The translations under genes were made by a program, and so were the position numbers. A stretch of 64,000 nucleotides of DNA, taken from NCBI RefSeq assembly GCF_016865485.1, contig NZ_AP024452.1, positions 2,874,501 to 2,938,500 of the forward strand. Reading direction: 5' to 3'. This DNA is from Luteitalea sp. TBR-22 (lineage in GTDB: Bacteria; Acidobacteriota; Vicinamibacteria; Vicinamibacterales; Vicinamibacteraceae). This document shows positions 41,690-50,602 of this stretch, in pieces (position 1 is the first letter of the stretch; each line of letters starts with the position of its first letter). The notes beneath the pieces were generated by a model. That model searched no databases. It was given only the letters and a program-made list of their open reading frames with translations, and was not told where the DNA came from.

Positions 41690-43668
41690 GGAGGCCGGGC
41701 GCGCGCGAGGCCGTGTGGCTGACGGCGACGGGCGCCGTCCTCGCGTCCGGGGTCGACGGCGTGCTGCTCGAACTGCAGCGTGGATTCTTCTCGGGCGGCT
41801 TTCTGGCCCGCGACGTCGCGACCACCTGGGCTGATCGCGCGTGCTTCCTCGTCGGCTCACTGGCCGTCGATGCGACATGCGCCGGTTTCGGCGTCGGGCT
41901 CGCCCTGTGGCTGGCTGGGCGGATGCGCTGGGGTGCCCTGGCGCGCCGCCTGCTCGCCGTCGGGTTGGCCGCCGGCCCGCTCGTCCTGGCGAGCCTGGTC
42001 CAGTACCAGATCCTGGCCCGTCTCGGCGACGCGTTCGACATCGGGCTGATGTTCGATCTGGTCGGGCGCAAGCCCTCGGAACTCCTCGCGGTGTCGTCGG
42101 CCCAGTTGCTCCTGCCCGTCGCCCTCGGGATCGCGCTGGTCGCCGGGTGCGGCTTGCTGCTGCGCGTCCTGAACAGGCGCTGGCCAGGCGGCGTCCTGGC
42201 CGCGCCGGGTTGGCAGCTGCTGGTGGGCGCCCTGGCGTGCGGCGTGCTGCTGGTGGCGGGGAGCACGTGGTTGCGCGTCAGCAGCGACGTGCAGGACAAC
42301 GGGCTGCGCCGCAAGCCCGCCGGGCAGGTCGTCGGCACCCTGGTGACGTGGGCCAGCGACGTCGATCGCGACGGGCACGGCCTGCTGGCCCGACCGGCCG
42401 ATCCGGCGCCCTTCGACGCGCGGATCTACCCGTACGCCATCGACATCCCCGGTAACGGGATCGACGAGGACGGGATCGGCGGCGACCTGCCCGTCATGGC
42501 GCGCGCCGGCAGCACTTCGCCGCCGGCGGTGACGTTCACGCGCACGCCGCCCGTCCTGGTCGTGTTCCTCGAGACGTTCCGCGCCGACCTGCTCGGGGCA
42601 CGCGAGGGTGCGCGAGAGGTCACGCCGGTGCTCAACGCCCTCGCCGCTGCCGGGGCGTCCACCGTACAGGCCTTCTCCCACAACGGCTACACGGTGCAGT
42701 CGCGCTACCACCTGTTCACGGGCGCGCTGGCGGGGCGCGTGCCGGACGGGACGCTGCTCGACGACTTCGCGCGGCGCGGGTACGACACGGCCTATTTCTC
42801 GGCTCAGGACGAGTCGTTCGGCGGCCGGGCGTACGACATCGGCGCCTCTCGCGCGACGCATTTCTACGATGCCCGCCAGGACAAGGCGCGGCGTTACACC
42901 AGGTTCGCGACCGCCGGCAGCCTTGGCGTCTCGACCGAGGTGGTGCTCGAACGCGTGACGACGTATCTCGGCACCCGCGCGCGGACTCGGCCCCTGTTCC
43001 TGTACGTGAACTTCTACGACACGCACTATCCGTACTGGCACGACGGCCTGCGGCCGCTGCTGTCCGACGTGCGCGTCGCCCAGGGCGACATCGTCGACGC
43101 GCGCGCAGACGACGTGCGACGGATGTACCGGAACACCGCGGCCAACGTCGACGCCGCGATCGGTCGCCTCCGCGATCTGGTGCGCGTCCACGCCGGCGAG
43201 GAACCAGCGATCGTGGTGCTGGCCGACCACGGCGAGAGTCTCTTCGAGGACGGGTACCTCGGGCATGGCTATGTGCTCAACGATCAGCAGACCCGCATTC
43301 CCCTGATCGTGTCGGGCCTGGCCCTCGCGGCGTGCGAACCGGTCGGGCAGGCCGACCTGAGGGGCGCCATCCTCGAGGCGCTCGCGGCCGCGCCGGCGTC
43401 GGCCGTCAGGCCGGCGTTCCGCGCCTGCCCGGGGCACGCGGTCTTCCAGTACCTCGGGACGATCGGCCGCCCTCGCCAGATCGGGTTCGCGCGTGCCGGC
43501 GGACGCATCGTGTATGACATCCGCGAGCAGCAGGTGCGCCGTGACGAGGGCGCCTGGACCCGCGTGGACGCCCTCACGGGGGAGGCGCGCGCCGAGTGGC
43601 TGGCGCTCGTGCAGTACTGGGAGCGGCTCCGCGTCGCCGGCGTGCCCGCCGACGGAGGGGAGTCGTGA
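41686..43668 (+). CDS. Membrane alkaline-phosphatase-fold enzyme (sulfatase/LtaS-like) with MopE-like linker
   Basis: A 660-residue protein: about five N-terminal helices (to about residue 205), a linker (about 225-270) and an extracytoplasmic alkaline-phosphatase-superfamily domain. The linker reads DVDRDGHG, then IPGNGIDEDGIGGD, close to the calcium-binding-like MopE motif. The catalytic domain has VVFLETFRADLLG with E296, a presumed nucleophile threonine 336 in TVQSRYHLFTG, YVNFYDTHYPYW and VVLADHGESLFEDGYLGHG with metal-binding D/H. The sulfatase CxPSR is replaced by TxQSR, so it is more like a phosphotransferase (LtaS, EptA) than a sulfatase. It may add a phospho-substituent to the glycan. 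Confidence 0.8.
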   Translation: MRRPGAREAVWLTATGAVLASGVDGVLLELQRGFFSGGFLARDVATTWADRACFLVGSLAVDATCAGFGVGLALWLAGRMRWGALARRLLAVGLAAGPLVLASLVQYQILARLGDAFDIGLMFDLVGRKPSELLAVSSAQLLLPVALGIALVAGCGLLLRVLNRRWPGGVLAAPGWQLLVGALACGVLLVAGSTWLRVSSDVQDNGLRRKPAGQVVGTLVTWASDVDRDGHGLLARPADPAPFDARIYPYAIDIPGNGIDEDGIGGDLPVMARAGSTSPPAVTFTRTPPVLVVFLETFRADLLGAREGAREVTPVLNALAAAGASTVQAFSHNGYTVQSRYHLFTGALAGRVPDGTLLDDFARRGYDTAYFSAQDESFGGRAYDIGASRATHFYDARQDKARRYTRFATAGSLGVSTEVVLERVTTYLGTRARTRPLFLYVNFYDTHYPYWHDGLRPLLSDVRVAQGDIVDARADDVRRMYRNTAANVDAAIGRLRDLVRVHAGEEPAIVVLADHGESLFEDGYLGHGYVLNDQQTRIPLIVSGLALAACEPVGQADLRGAILEALAAAPASAVRPAFRACPGHAVFQYLGTIGRPRQIGFARAGGRIVYDIREQQVRRDEGAWTRVDALTGEARAEWLALVQYWERLRVAGVPADGGES

Positions 43669-44780
43669 GCGCGACCCGGCCGCCGATTCGCGTCCTGCAC
43701 GTGATCCATCACCTCCAGCCCGGAGGAATGGAATACGGGCTCATCAAGATCGTGAACGGACTGGTGGGCAGCGGGGTCGAAAGCACGATCTGCAGCACGA
43801 CCACCGCGAACCCGACGATGCGCGCGCTGCTGCATCCTTCCGTTGGCCTGATCGAGCTGACTCGCCGGCCCGGCAACGACCCGCGGCTGGTGTGGCAGTT
43901 GTACCGGACGTTCCGGCGGGAGCGACCGGACATCGTGCATACGCACGCGTGGGGCACCCTGGTCGAGGGGTTCGTCGCCGCCCGCCTCGCTCGCGTCCCG
44001 GTGGTCATGCACGGCGAGCACGGCACGCTGCAGCTCGGGGCGTCGCAGGTGCGGGTGCAGCGCTGGATCTGGCCCCGCGTCGACGTGCTGCTGTCGGTCT
44101 CCTCGCGACTGGCCGAGCGGATGGCGGCCACGGTCGGCATCCCCCTGGAGCGGGTGACGGTGGTGCGCAACGGCGTCGATTTGTCGCGGTTTGGCACCAC
44201 GCCGCGCGCGGCGGCCCGGCACGCCCTCGGCGTGCCCGACGATCTCGTGCTGATCGGCCACGCCGGACGGCTCGTGCCGGTGAAGGATCAGGCGGGGCTG
44301 GTCGAGGCTGCGGCACGACTGAAGGCGCAGGGGCTTGCCTTCCGGGTCGTGATCGCGGGCGACGGACCGCTGCGTCCCGACCTGGAGGCGCAGATTGCGG
44401 CGCTGGAGGTCGGTGAGTGCGTGCACCTGCTCGGGCACCAGGCAGACGTCGAGCGGTTGTTCGCCGCGCTCGACGTGTACGTGCTGTGCTCCCGCTCGGA
44501 GGGCATGCCGAATACGATCCTCGAGGCGATGGCCAGCGGCGTGGCCGTCGTGTCCACCAGGGTTGGCGGGGCCGACGAACTCGTGGTGGATGGCGAGACC
44601 GGCTGCCTGGTACCGCCGGCGCAACCGGCGGCCCTGGCCGACGCCATCGGCCGGCTGGTGAGCGATGCTTCGGCGCGAGAGCGCATGGGCAGGATGGGGC
44701 GGCAGCGCGCCACGACGACTTTCGGATTGCCGACCATGATTGCGGGATACGAGGCGGTGTACGCGGGGGCGACGCGATGA
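43665..44780 (+). CDS. Family 4 glycosyltransferase (exosortase-system-like)
   Basis: A 371-residue GT-B enzyme. The start IRVLHVIHHLQPGGMEYGLIKIVNGL-type block (HHLQPGGMEYGL) resembles TIGR03088 glycosyltransferases of exosortase-A loci. Then DIVHTHAWGTLVEGF, TVVRNGVDLSRF, IGHAGRLVPVKDQAGLVEA, and VLCSRSEGMPNTILEAMASG with the EX7E donor motif. GTG 43665 overlaps the previous stop by four bases and has GGAGGGG upstream. Probable role: adding a sugar to the lipid-linked repeat unit. Confidence 0.92.
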   Translation: MSATRPPIRVLHVIHHLQPGGMEYGLIKIVNGLVGSGVESTICSTTTANPTMRALLHPSVGLIELTRRPGNDPRLVWQLYRTFRRERPDIVHTHAWGTLVEGFVAARLARVPVVMHGEHGTLQLGASQVRVQRWIWPRVDVLLSVSSRLAERMAATVGIPLERVTVVRNGVDLSRFGTTPRAAARHALGVPDDLVLIGHAGRLVPVKDQAGLVEAAARLKAQGLAFRVVIAGDGPLRPDLEAQIAALEVGECVHLLGHQADVERLFAALDVYVLCSRSEGMPNTILEAMASGVAVVSTRVGGADELVVDGETGCLVPPAQPAALADAIGRLVSDASARERMGRMGRQRATTTFGLPTMIAGYEAVYAGATR

Positions 44781-44790
44781 GGCGGCAGGC

Positions 44791-45999
44791 ATGCTGACAG
44801 CGCTGGCCGCATCGGCGGCGGGGTTGCTGGCCGCGCACGAATTCCTGGCGCGTGGCAGCGGTCGCGGGGGCGGCGCCTGGCGCTGGGCGCGCCGCGGGGT
44901 CCTGTTGCTGTTGCTGGTGGTGACCGCGATTGGCGCCGACCGTGCCGGCCTGCAGGCGCGCCTCGGGCACCTGGTGTCCCGGGAACGGGAGACGCGCAGC
45001 CCCGTGCTCGATGGCACGGGCGACCCTTTCCTCGTCAGGCAGGCCGAGGCGCAGGTGCCGGTGCACCCCTATCCGGAAGGACGTGGTCGCGAAGCCATCG
45101 AGGCCTGGCAGCGGGAGACGCGCGATGCCGTGCGCGCTCGCGCCCGGTTCGCCGTGGCCGCCGACCAACCCAGCGAGGTGACCGTCGTCTCGCGTGAGGC
45201 GGTGGGGGACGTGACGCGCACACTGGTGACCTTCCGGGCCGCTGATGGCACGCCGCTGCCCGCCTTCGTGCACGAACCGACCCGCGGTGGCCGGCGGGCA
45301 GGCATTCTCGTCGTGCCCGGGCACGGCCGCGGCGCCCGAGCGACCGCCGGGATGGTGGGCAAGGACTACCAGCACGGCGCTGCCCTGGAACTGGCCCGGC
45401 GGGGCTTTGTGACGATCACCCCGGAACTGCGGGGGTTCGGTCTTCTGTCATCCACCGGCGCGCCGATGCACCGGGCGGTGGCGGCCACGGCGCTGCAGAG
45501 TGGCACGTTCTACAAGGCCGTCGTGGTGGACGATCTGGGGCGCGCGTTGACGGTCCTGTCGCGATGGCAAGGCGTCGACCCGGCCAGGCTCGGCGTTGCT
45601 GGTGCATCGCTCGGCGGCGAGATTGCCGTGATGCTCGCGGTGGTCGACGACCGGGTGCGCGTCGTGGCGAGCCAGAGCTACGGTGGTGACACCGGTCCGG
45701 CGCGGGTGGCCGGCAACGATGACGACGAGGCGGAGCAGACACCTCACGGCTGCCACACGTTCCCGGGCATCAACACGCTCTTGTGGCAGGAGGATTGGTT
45801 CCGGCTCCTGGCTCCGCGAGCAGTGCTGGTGAGCCGCGGACGCACGAACACGCCGCGCAAGGCCGACGCCTTCAAGGTGATCGTCGGCCGGGCGTACGCC
45901 GACGTCGGGCAGGCGGATCGATTCACGTTCGCCGTCGAGCCGGGCGGGCACGAGTTCTTCGTGGAGCCGGTCGCGGCCTTCTTCGAGCGGTGGTTGTGA
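44791..45999 (+). CDS. Membrane-anchored alpha/beta hydrolase (dienelactone hydrolase/acetyl-xylan-esterase-like)
   Basis: A 402-residue protein with an N-terminal hydrophobic region (two segments to about residue 50), then an alpha/beta-hydrolase domain. GILVVPGHGRGARATAG is an oxyanion-side loop, GVAGASLGGEIAVML carries the nucleophile serine in GxSxG, and EPGGHEFFVEP the catalytic histidine. GINTLLWQEDWFRLLAPRAVLV is the strand leading to the acid. It could remove an acyl group from a surface glycan or split a lipid ester. Starts 10 bases after the glycosyltransferase stop. Confidence 0.82.
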   Translation: MLTALAASAAGLLAAHEFLARGSGRGGGAWRWARRGVLLLLLVVTAIGADRAGLQARLGHLVSRERETRSPVLDGTGDPFLVRQAEAQVPVHPYPEGRGREAIEAWQRETRDAVRARARFAVAADQPSEVTVVSREAVGDVTRTLVTFRAADGTPLPAFVHEPTRGGRRAGILVVPGHGRGARATAGMVGKDYQHGAALELARRGFVTITPELRGFGLLSSTGAPMHRAVAATALQSGTFYKAVVVDDLGRALTVLSRWQGVDPARLGVAGASLGGEIAVMLAVVDDRVRVVASQSYGGDTGPARVAGNDDDEAEQTPHGCHTFPGINTLLWQEDWFRLLAPRAVLVSRGRTNTPRKADAFKVIVGRAYADVGQADRFTFAVEPGGHEFFVEPVAAFFERWL

Positions 46000-46058
46000 T
46001 GAGGACACCCGAATCCGGACGCACCCCCTGTCCCGCCCCGGCCGCGGGGGATCCCTGA

Positions 46059-46907
46059 ATGGCCGCCAACCCGTCTCCGGGCCCTTGGCGCAGGGCGACC
46101 GCATCCCTGCGCGTGCTGCCGGACTTCGTGATCATCGGGACACAGAAGGGCGGTACGAGTTCCCTGTACCAGTACCTGGCCATGCACCCCGATGTCCTGC
46201 CGGCGTTCAAGAAGGAAGTGCACTACTTCGGCTGGGAGTATGCCCGCGGCCCACGCTGGTATCGAGCGCATTTCCCGCTGGCGTGGGCGCGCGACGCGCA
46301 CGCGCGACGGTTGGGCACTCCGGCGGTGACGGGCGAGGCGACGCCGTACTACCTGTTCCATCCACACGTGCCCGGCCGCATGCATGCGCTGGTGCCCGAG
46401 GCGAGGGTGCTGGTGCTGCTGCGTGATCCCGTGAGCCGGGCGTTGTCGTCCTATCGTCACCAGGTGCGGCAGGGACGCGAGACGCGTCCGCTCCTGCAGG
46501 CGATGACCGAAGAGCACGCGACGCTGGCGGGCGAGGTGGCGCGCCTCGAGGCCGACCCGTTGTACAAGGGCGAGGCGCACCGGCACTTCTCCTACGTCTC
46601 GCGCGGCTTCTACGCCGACCAACTGGAGCGCTGGTTTGCCGTCTACCCGCGGGAGCAGATTCTGGTGCTGCGCAGCGAGGACTTCTTTCGCGAGACGGCG
46701 TCGGTGTACGCCCGGGTCGTCGAGTTCCTCGGGCTGCGGCCCTGGGCGCCGTCGGCGTTCACTCCGTACAATGTGGCGCGCAGCCAGGCACTGCGCGTCG
46801 AGCCCGACGAAGCGGCGACACGGGCCTGGCTTGCCGCGACGTACGCGCCGCACAACGTGCGGCTGGAGTCGATGCTGGAGCGCAATCTCGGGTGGACGGC
46901 ACCGTGA
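46059..46907 (+). CDS. Carbohydrate sulfotransferase (heparan-sulfate sulfotransferase type)
   Basis: A 282-residue PAPS-dependent sulfotransferase. The 5'-phosphosulfate loop is IIGTQKGGTSSLYQYL at about residues 25-40. The 3'-phosphate site is in VLLRDPVSRALSSYRHQVRQG. KKEVHYFGWEY and EATPYYLF are the substrate-side blocks of this family. It would sulfate a hydroxyl or amine of the locus glycan, using PAPS from a pathway whose first gene (cysD) lies at the window's end. The stretch 46000-46058 before it contains only a 19-codon open frame. The next gene overlaps by four bases. Confidence 0.9.
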   Translation: MAANPSPGPWRRATASLRVLPDFVIIGTQKGGTSSLYQYLAMHPDVLPAFKKEVHYFGWEYARGPRWYRAHFPLAWARDAHARRLGTPAVTGEATPYYLFHPHVPGRMHALVPEARVLVLLRDPVSRALSSYRHQVRQGRETRPLLQAMTEEHATLAGEVARLEADPLYKGEAHRHFSYVSRGFYADQLERWFAVYPREQILVLRSEDFFRETASVYARVVEFLGLRPWAPSAFTPYNVARSQALRVEPDEAATRAWLAATYAPHNVRLESMLERNLGWTAP

Positions 46908-48466
46908 CGCAGGCAGGCGGCCCCGGCCAGGGGAAGGGCAGGGGAAAGAAGAAGCAGCGGGAGACGTACGGCAAGGTTGCCAAGAAGGGCGCGGCGTGGT
47001 CGGCCATTCGCCAGGGCGGCCACGAACTGATGGCCGTGCCGTTCTCGATGGTCATGGCACGCCTGCTCACGCCGAAGGAGTTCGGCGTCGCCGTTGCCGC
47101 GTCGTTCTTCGTCCTGCTGTCGGCGCGCCTGATGCAGTTCGGGTTCGGGGCCGCCCTCGTGCGGGTGAAGGAGGTGCGAGAGGAGCACACGTCGTCGGTG
47201 TTCCTGGTGAGCCTGGGAACCGGCCTGGTCAGCTATGGCGTCCTGTTCCTGTGCGCCCCGGCCATCGGGCGCTTCTTCCAGAGTCCACAGTCGGGAGAAC
47301 TCGTGCGCGTGGCGGCGCTGAGTTTCGTGCTCAGCCCGTTTGGCAGCGTGGCCAGCTCCATGCTCACCCGTCGCATGGAGTTCCGGGCGATCGCGCTCGC
47401 GGACTGGACCGACAGCCTGGTGGGCTCGGTGACCACGATCGCCCTCGCGCTGGCCGGGTGGAGCTACTGGAGCATCGTGTACGGGCAGGTCGCGGCCACC
47501 GGACTGCGCGTCCTGTTGCAGATGTACCTGGCCCGGTGGCGACCGTCGCTGCGTTTCTCACGGGCCGCCCTGCGTGAACTGCTGTCGTACGGCCTGGGTG
47601 TCCAGACCAAGCGGTTGCTCGAGTACGCGGCGGCCAACCTCGACAACCTCGTCGTCGGCCGCCTGATGGACATGGCGTCGCTCGGCTTCTACGACAAGGC
47701 CTTCAGCACGATGGGGCGGCTGGTCAATCGCCTGACGCTCGGACAGGCTCCCTTCCGGATCTTCTCGATCATCAACGAGGATCGCGAGCGCTTCCAGCGT
47801 GCCTACGAGCGGTTGATCCTGAGCGTGACCATGCTGGGCTACCCGGCCCTCACCGTGTGCATCGTCGTCGCCGGCCCGCTGTTCGACGTGCTCTACGGTC
47901 GGCGATGGGCCGCCGCCGTGTTGCCCTTCCAGATTCTGTGTGTCGGCGGCGCACTGAAATTGCTGAACAACTACGGGAGCCAGGCCAACGAAGCGCTTGG
48001 GGGAATCTGGCGGCAGGCGAGTCGGCAGGCGATCGGGACGGTTCTGGTCGTGGTCGGCGCCTATGTCGGGACCCGCGCCGGCGGCATCGCGGGGGCCGCG
48101 CTCGGGGTGACGGTGGCGACGGCGGTGCTCACGTTGAGCATGCAGGCACTGGTACGCCGCGCCCTCGGGCTGTCGTGGCGCGAGCTGTTGCGCCCGCAAG
48201 TGCCCGCGGTGATGTGCTCCCTCGTGCTTGCCGCGGTGTTGATGCTTGCGCTCCGTGGCCTGGCCCGCGTGGTGCCGCACGCCTCGTCGCTCCTGGTGCT
48301 CGCGATCACGCTGGCGTTGGCGGCCGGGGTCTTCGTGCTCTTCATCATCGGCAGTCCCTATGGCAGCCTGCGAGCGCTGGTCCGCGAAACCGCCGAGGAT
48401 CTCCTGCCTGGGCGCCTCGCCCTCATCGTCGGCCGGGTCGTGCCTTCTCCGGGAGGCGGGCAGTGA
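46904..48466 (+). CDS. Wzx-type oligosaccharide flippase
   Basis: A 520-residue polytopic transporter with about 12-14 helices. After a basic soluble N-terminus (GQGKGRGKKKQRETYGK) come the family blocks AIRQGGHELMAVPFSMVMARLLTPKEFG, FGFGAALVR, ASLGFYDKAF and QAPFRIFSIINEDRERF. It would move the lipid-linked oligosaccharide from the cytoplasmic to the periplasmic side. GTG 46904 is used because it overlaps the sulfotransferase stop by four bases, as elsewhere here; GTG 46892 is possible. Confidence 0.88.
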   Translation: MTQAGGPGQGKGRGKKKQRETYGKVAKKGAAWSAIRQGGHELMAVPFSMVMARLLTPKEFGVAVAASFFVLLSARLMQFGFGAALVRVKEVREEHTSSVFLVSLGTGLVSYGVLFLCAPAIGRFFQSPQSGELVRVAALSFVLSPFGSVASSMLTRRMEFRAIALADWTDSLVGSVTTIALALAGWSYWSIVYGQVAATGLRVLLQMYLARWRPSLRFSRAALRELLSYGLGVQTKRLLEYAAANLDNLVVGRLMDMASLGFYDKAFSTMGRLVNRLTLGQAPFRIFSIINEDRERFQRAYERLILSVTMLGYPALTVCIVVAGPLFDVLYGRRWAAAVLPFQILCVGGALKLLNNYGSQANEALGGIWRQASRQAIGTVLVVVGAYVGTRAGGIAGAALGVTVATAVLTLSMQALVRRALGLSWRELLRPQVPAVMCSLVLAAVLMLALRGLARVVPHASSLLVLAITLALAAGVFVLFIIGSPYGSLRALVRETAEDLLPGRLALIVGRVVPSPGGGQ

Positions 48467-49653
48467 CGGCACCGACGCCCGGGGTCATCCTGGCACTCGC
48501 GCCCAACCCGTGGGAGGGGCCGTGGATGAATCGTCAGCAACTGCTCTCGCGCCTTGGCGTCGGCCGCACGATCCTGTACTCGACCGGCGTGCCGCAGCGC
48601 GGGCGCCGCAAGGGGCCCGCTGGTGGGGTGGGTGGCCGTGTGGTGCGGGCCGACCATGTCTACCTCGATGCGCCGCCCTCGTGGCTGCTGCGGCCGAACC
48701 GCCCGGCCGTGGCAGGGGAGCTGGTCGACGCCATTGCCGCGCGTCGGTTGCGTCGCCTGGCCCGCGAGCTGGGGACAGGGCCAGTGCTCACCTACGTCTT
48801 CCACCCGAAGTTCTGGCCGCTGGCGCGTCGCATCGGGGGCGATCGACTCGTCTTTCACGCGTACGACCTCTATCACCTGCAGGGGAAGCAGACCCATACG
48901 TACGACCGCGAGGAGCAGGCACTGGCCAGGGCCGCCGATCTCGTGATCGGATCCTCCACGCCCATCGCGGAGTACTTGCGGACCATCAGTGGGCGCCACG
49001 TCGAGACGCTGGACAACGCCGCCGACTATGCGGCGTTCTCGGCACCGCCGCTCTCGTGGGCCGAGGGGCCGCCCGACGTGGCCGCGCTGCCGCGGCCGCG
49101 CGTCGGGTACACTGGCGCCCTCAACCGGAAGGTCGACTTCGAACTCCTGGCCGACCTGTCGGCGCGCCGCCCCGACGTGCAGTTCGTCCTGATCGGGCAG
49201 ATGGGTCGGCTCGATGCGGTTGGCGAGTCCGCCGCCGCCAGCTTGCGCCAGCGGACCAACGTTCATTGGCTCGGCTTCAAGTCGCCAGCGGCGTTGCCCG
49301 GATACATGGGCGCGATGGACGCCAACCTGATGTGTTACCGGGCGAGCGGCGAGGCGTGGACCGCCGGCATCTACCCGTTGAAACTGCACGAGTACCTGGC
49401 GGTCGGGCGGCCGGTGATTTCGACCGACCTGCCGACCGTGCGCCCGTTCGCGGACGTGATTCGCATCGCGACCTCGCCCGACGATTGGGCGTCGGCACTG
49501 AACGAGGCGCTGCGCGACGGGGGCACGGGCACGCCGGAAGCCCGGCGCGCTCGGGCTCGCGACAACAGCTGGGATGCGCGCGCGGCGCAACTCGGCGCAT
49601 GGATAGACGATGTCATGGGACGGCGGACCGAGACCTCCTCGTCCGCCCGCTGA
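48463..49653 (+). CDS. GT-B glycosyltransferase
   Basis: A 396-residue enzyme with a GT-B fold. Seen: LALAPNPWEGPWMNRQQLLSRL at the N-terminus, TYVFHPKFWPLA, LVFHAYDLYH, VIGSSTPIAEYL, RPRVGYTGALNRKVDFELLADLSAR-type sequence (block GYTGALNRKVDFELL), and the donor block GIYPLKLHEYLAVGRPVISTDLP. It resembles glycosyltransferases of exopolysaccharide loci (GT1/GT4-like). GTG 48463 overlaps the flippase stop by four bases. Confidence 0.88.
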   Translation: MTAPTPGVILALAPNPWEGPWMNRQQLLSRLGVGRTILYSTGVPQRGRRKGPAGGVGGRVVRADHVYLDAPPSWLLRPNRPAVAGELVDAIAARRLRRLARELGTGPVLTYVFHPKFWPLARRIGGDRLVFHAYDLYHLQGKQTHTYDREEQALARAADLVIGSSTPIAEYLRTISGRHVETLDNAADYAAFSAPPLSWAEGPPDVAALPRPRVGYTGALNRKVDFELLADLSARRPDVQFVLIGQMGRLDAVGESAAASLRQRTNVHWLGFKSPAALPGYMGAMDANLMCYRASGEAWTAGIYPLKLHEYLAVGRPVISTDLPTVRPFADVIRIATSPDDWASALNEALRDGGTGTPEARRARARDNSWDARAAQLGAWIDDVMGRRTETSSSAR

Positions 49654-49665
49654 AGGAGCGCAATC

Positions 49666-50583
49666 GTGTCGGCTCGTCGAGTGTTCCTGCAGGTGTGCCA
49701 ACGCGGGTTGGCCAGCGCCCTCTCCCGCGTCGAGCGAAACCTCGCGCCCGGCCCGGCCCCGCAGCGACGGCCCGGCTTCTCGTTGCAGCATGCCTATGCC
49801 ACCGGCTGGGCCGACTATCCATGCGTGTTCGTCCTGTCGACCGGACGAGGCGGCACCGAAACGCTCACGGCGCTGGCCGGTCTTTCCCCGGGACTCGTGG
49901 CCAGTCACGAGCCGTTCCCGCGCCTGATCAAGGCCTCCTACGACGCCTACCTTGCCGGGGCGAGCGTAGCCACCGATCGCCACTGGATCGACCTGGTGCT
50001 CGCCTCCCGGGACGACCTCGTCCGCGGCGCTGTCCAGAAGGGCAAGGTCTACGTCGAGACCAACAACCGCCTGACGTATCTCGCACCCGCACTCGCGACG
50101 GCCTTTCCCGCCAGCCGCTTCATCCACGTCTATCGCGACCCGTTCGCGTTCGTCAGGAGCGCGATGCGTCGGCGCTATTTCGCCGGGCACGACTGGGATT
50201 TCGCGCGCGTGCGGCCGCGTCCTGATGAACCGCTGGCCGCGACATGGAACACGCTGCCGCGGATCGAGTGCTGCGCGTGGCTGTGGGCGCGGACCAACTC
50301 GGACGCCCACGCGTGGATGTCGACCCTGCCGCCGGAGCGGCGGCTGTCGCTGCGTGCCGAGGACCTGTTCGAGGGCCGGCCCGAAACGCTTCAGGCGGTG
50401 TTCGGATTCTGCGGTGTCGAGGTGCCGCCGCGAGAGCGGGTGCAGGAAGTCCTCGGCGCCAAGCTCAATGCCCAGCAGCACGGGAACTTCCCCGAGGCCG
50501 GGGCCTGGGCGGAGGAAGAGCGCGAGCGCGTGTGGAAGTACACCGCAGACATCGCGACCGCGCTCGGCTACTCGCGCGACTGA
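49666..50583 (+). CDS. Sulfotransferase-family protein
   Basis: A 305-residue sulfotransferase-fold protein. CVFVLSTGRGGTETLTALAGL gives the phosphosulfate loop, and RFIHVYRDPFAFVRSAMRRRYF the 3'-phosphate-binding arginine-serine region. It lacks a clear membrane segment. GTG 49666 has AAGGAG upstream. It ends the plus-strand run; its stop lies inside a perfect inverted repeat shared with the convergent gene. Confidence 0.83.
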   Translation: MSARRVFLQVCQRGLASALSRVERNLAPGPAPQRRPGFSLQHAYATGWADYPCVFVLSTGRGGTETLTALAGLSPGLVASHEPFPRLIKASYDAYLAGASVATDRHWIDLVLASRDDLVRGAVQKGKVYVETNNRLTYLAPALATAFPASRFIHVYRDPFAFVRSAMRRRYFAGHDWDFARVRPRPDEPLAATWNTLPRIECCAWLWARTNSDAHAWMSTLPPERRLSLRAEDLFEGRPETLQAVFGFCGVEVPPRERVQEVLGAKLNAQQHGNFPEAGAWAEEERERVWKYTADIATALGYSRD

Positions 50584-50602
50584 TCGTCGCGGCGATCAGT
50601 CG
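50577..50602. terminator. Inverted repeat covering both convergent stop codons
   Basis: A perfect 10-bp stem, CGACTGATCG (50577-50586) and CGATCAGTCG (50593-50602), with a 6-base loop TCGCGG. It contains the stop of the sulfotransferase gene (50581-50583) and of the convergent secreted-protein gene (50596-50598). It likely serves both mRNAs as a 3'-end hairpin. Confidence 0.7.

Noticed and set aside
45998-46058. Small gene between the hydrolase and the sulfotransferase
   Set aside because: The frame has only 19 codons, no conserved feature, and the space is a normal intergenic gap.
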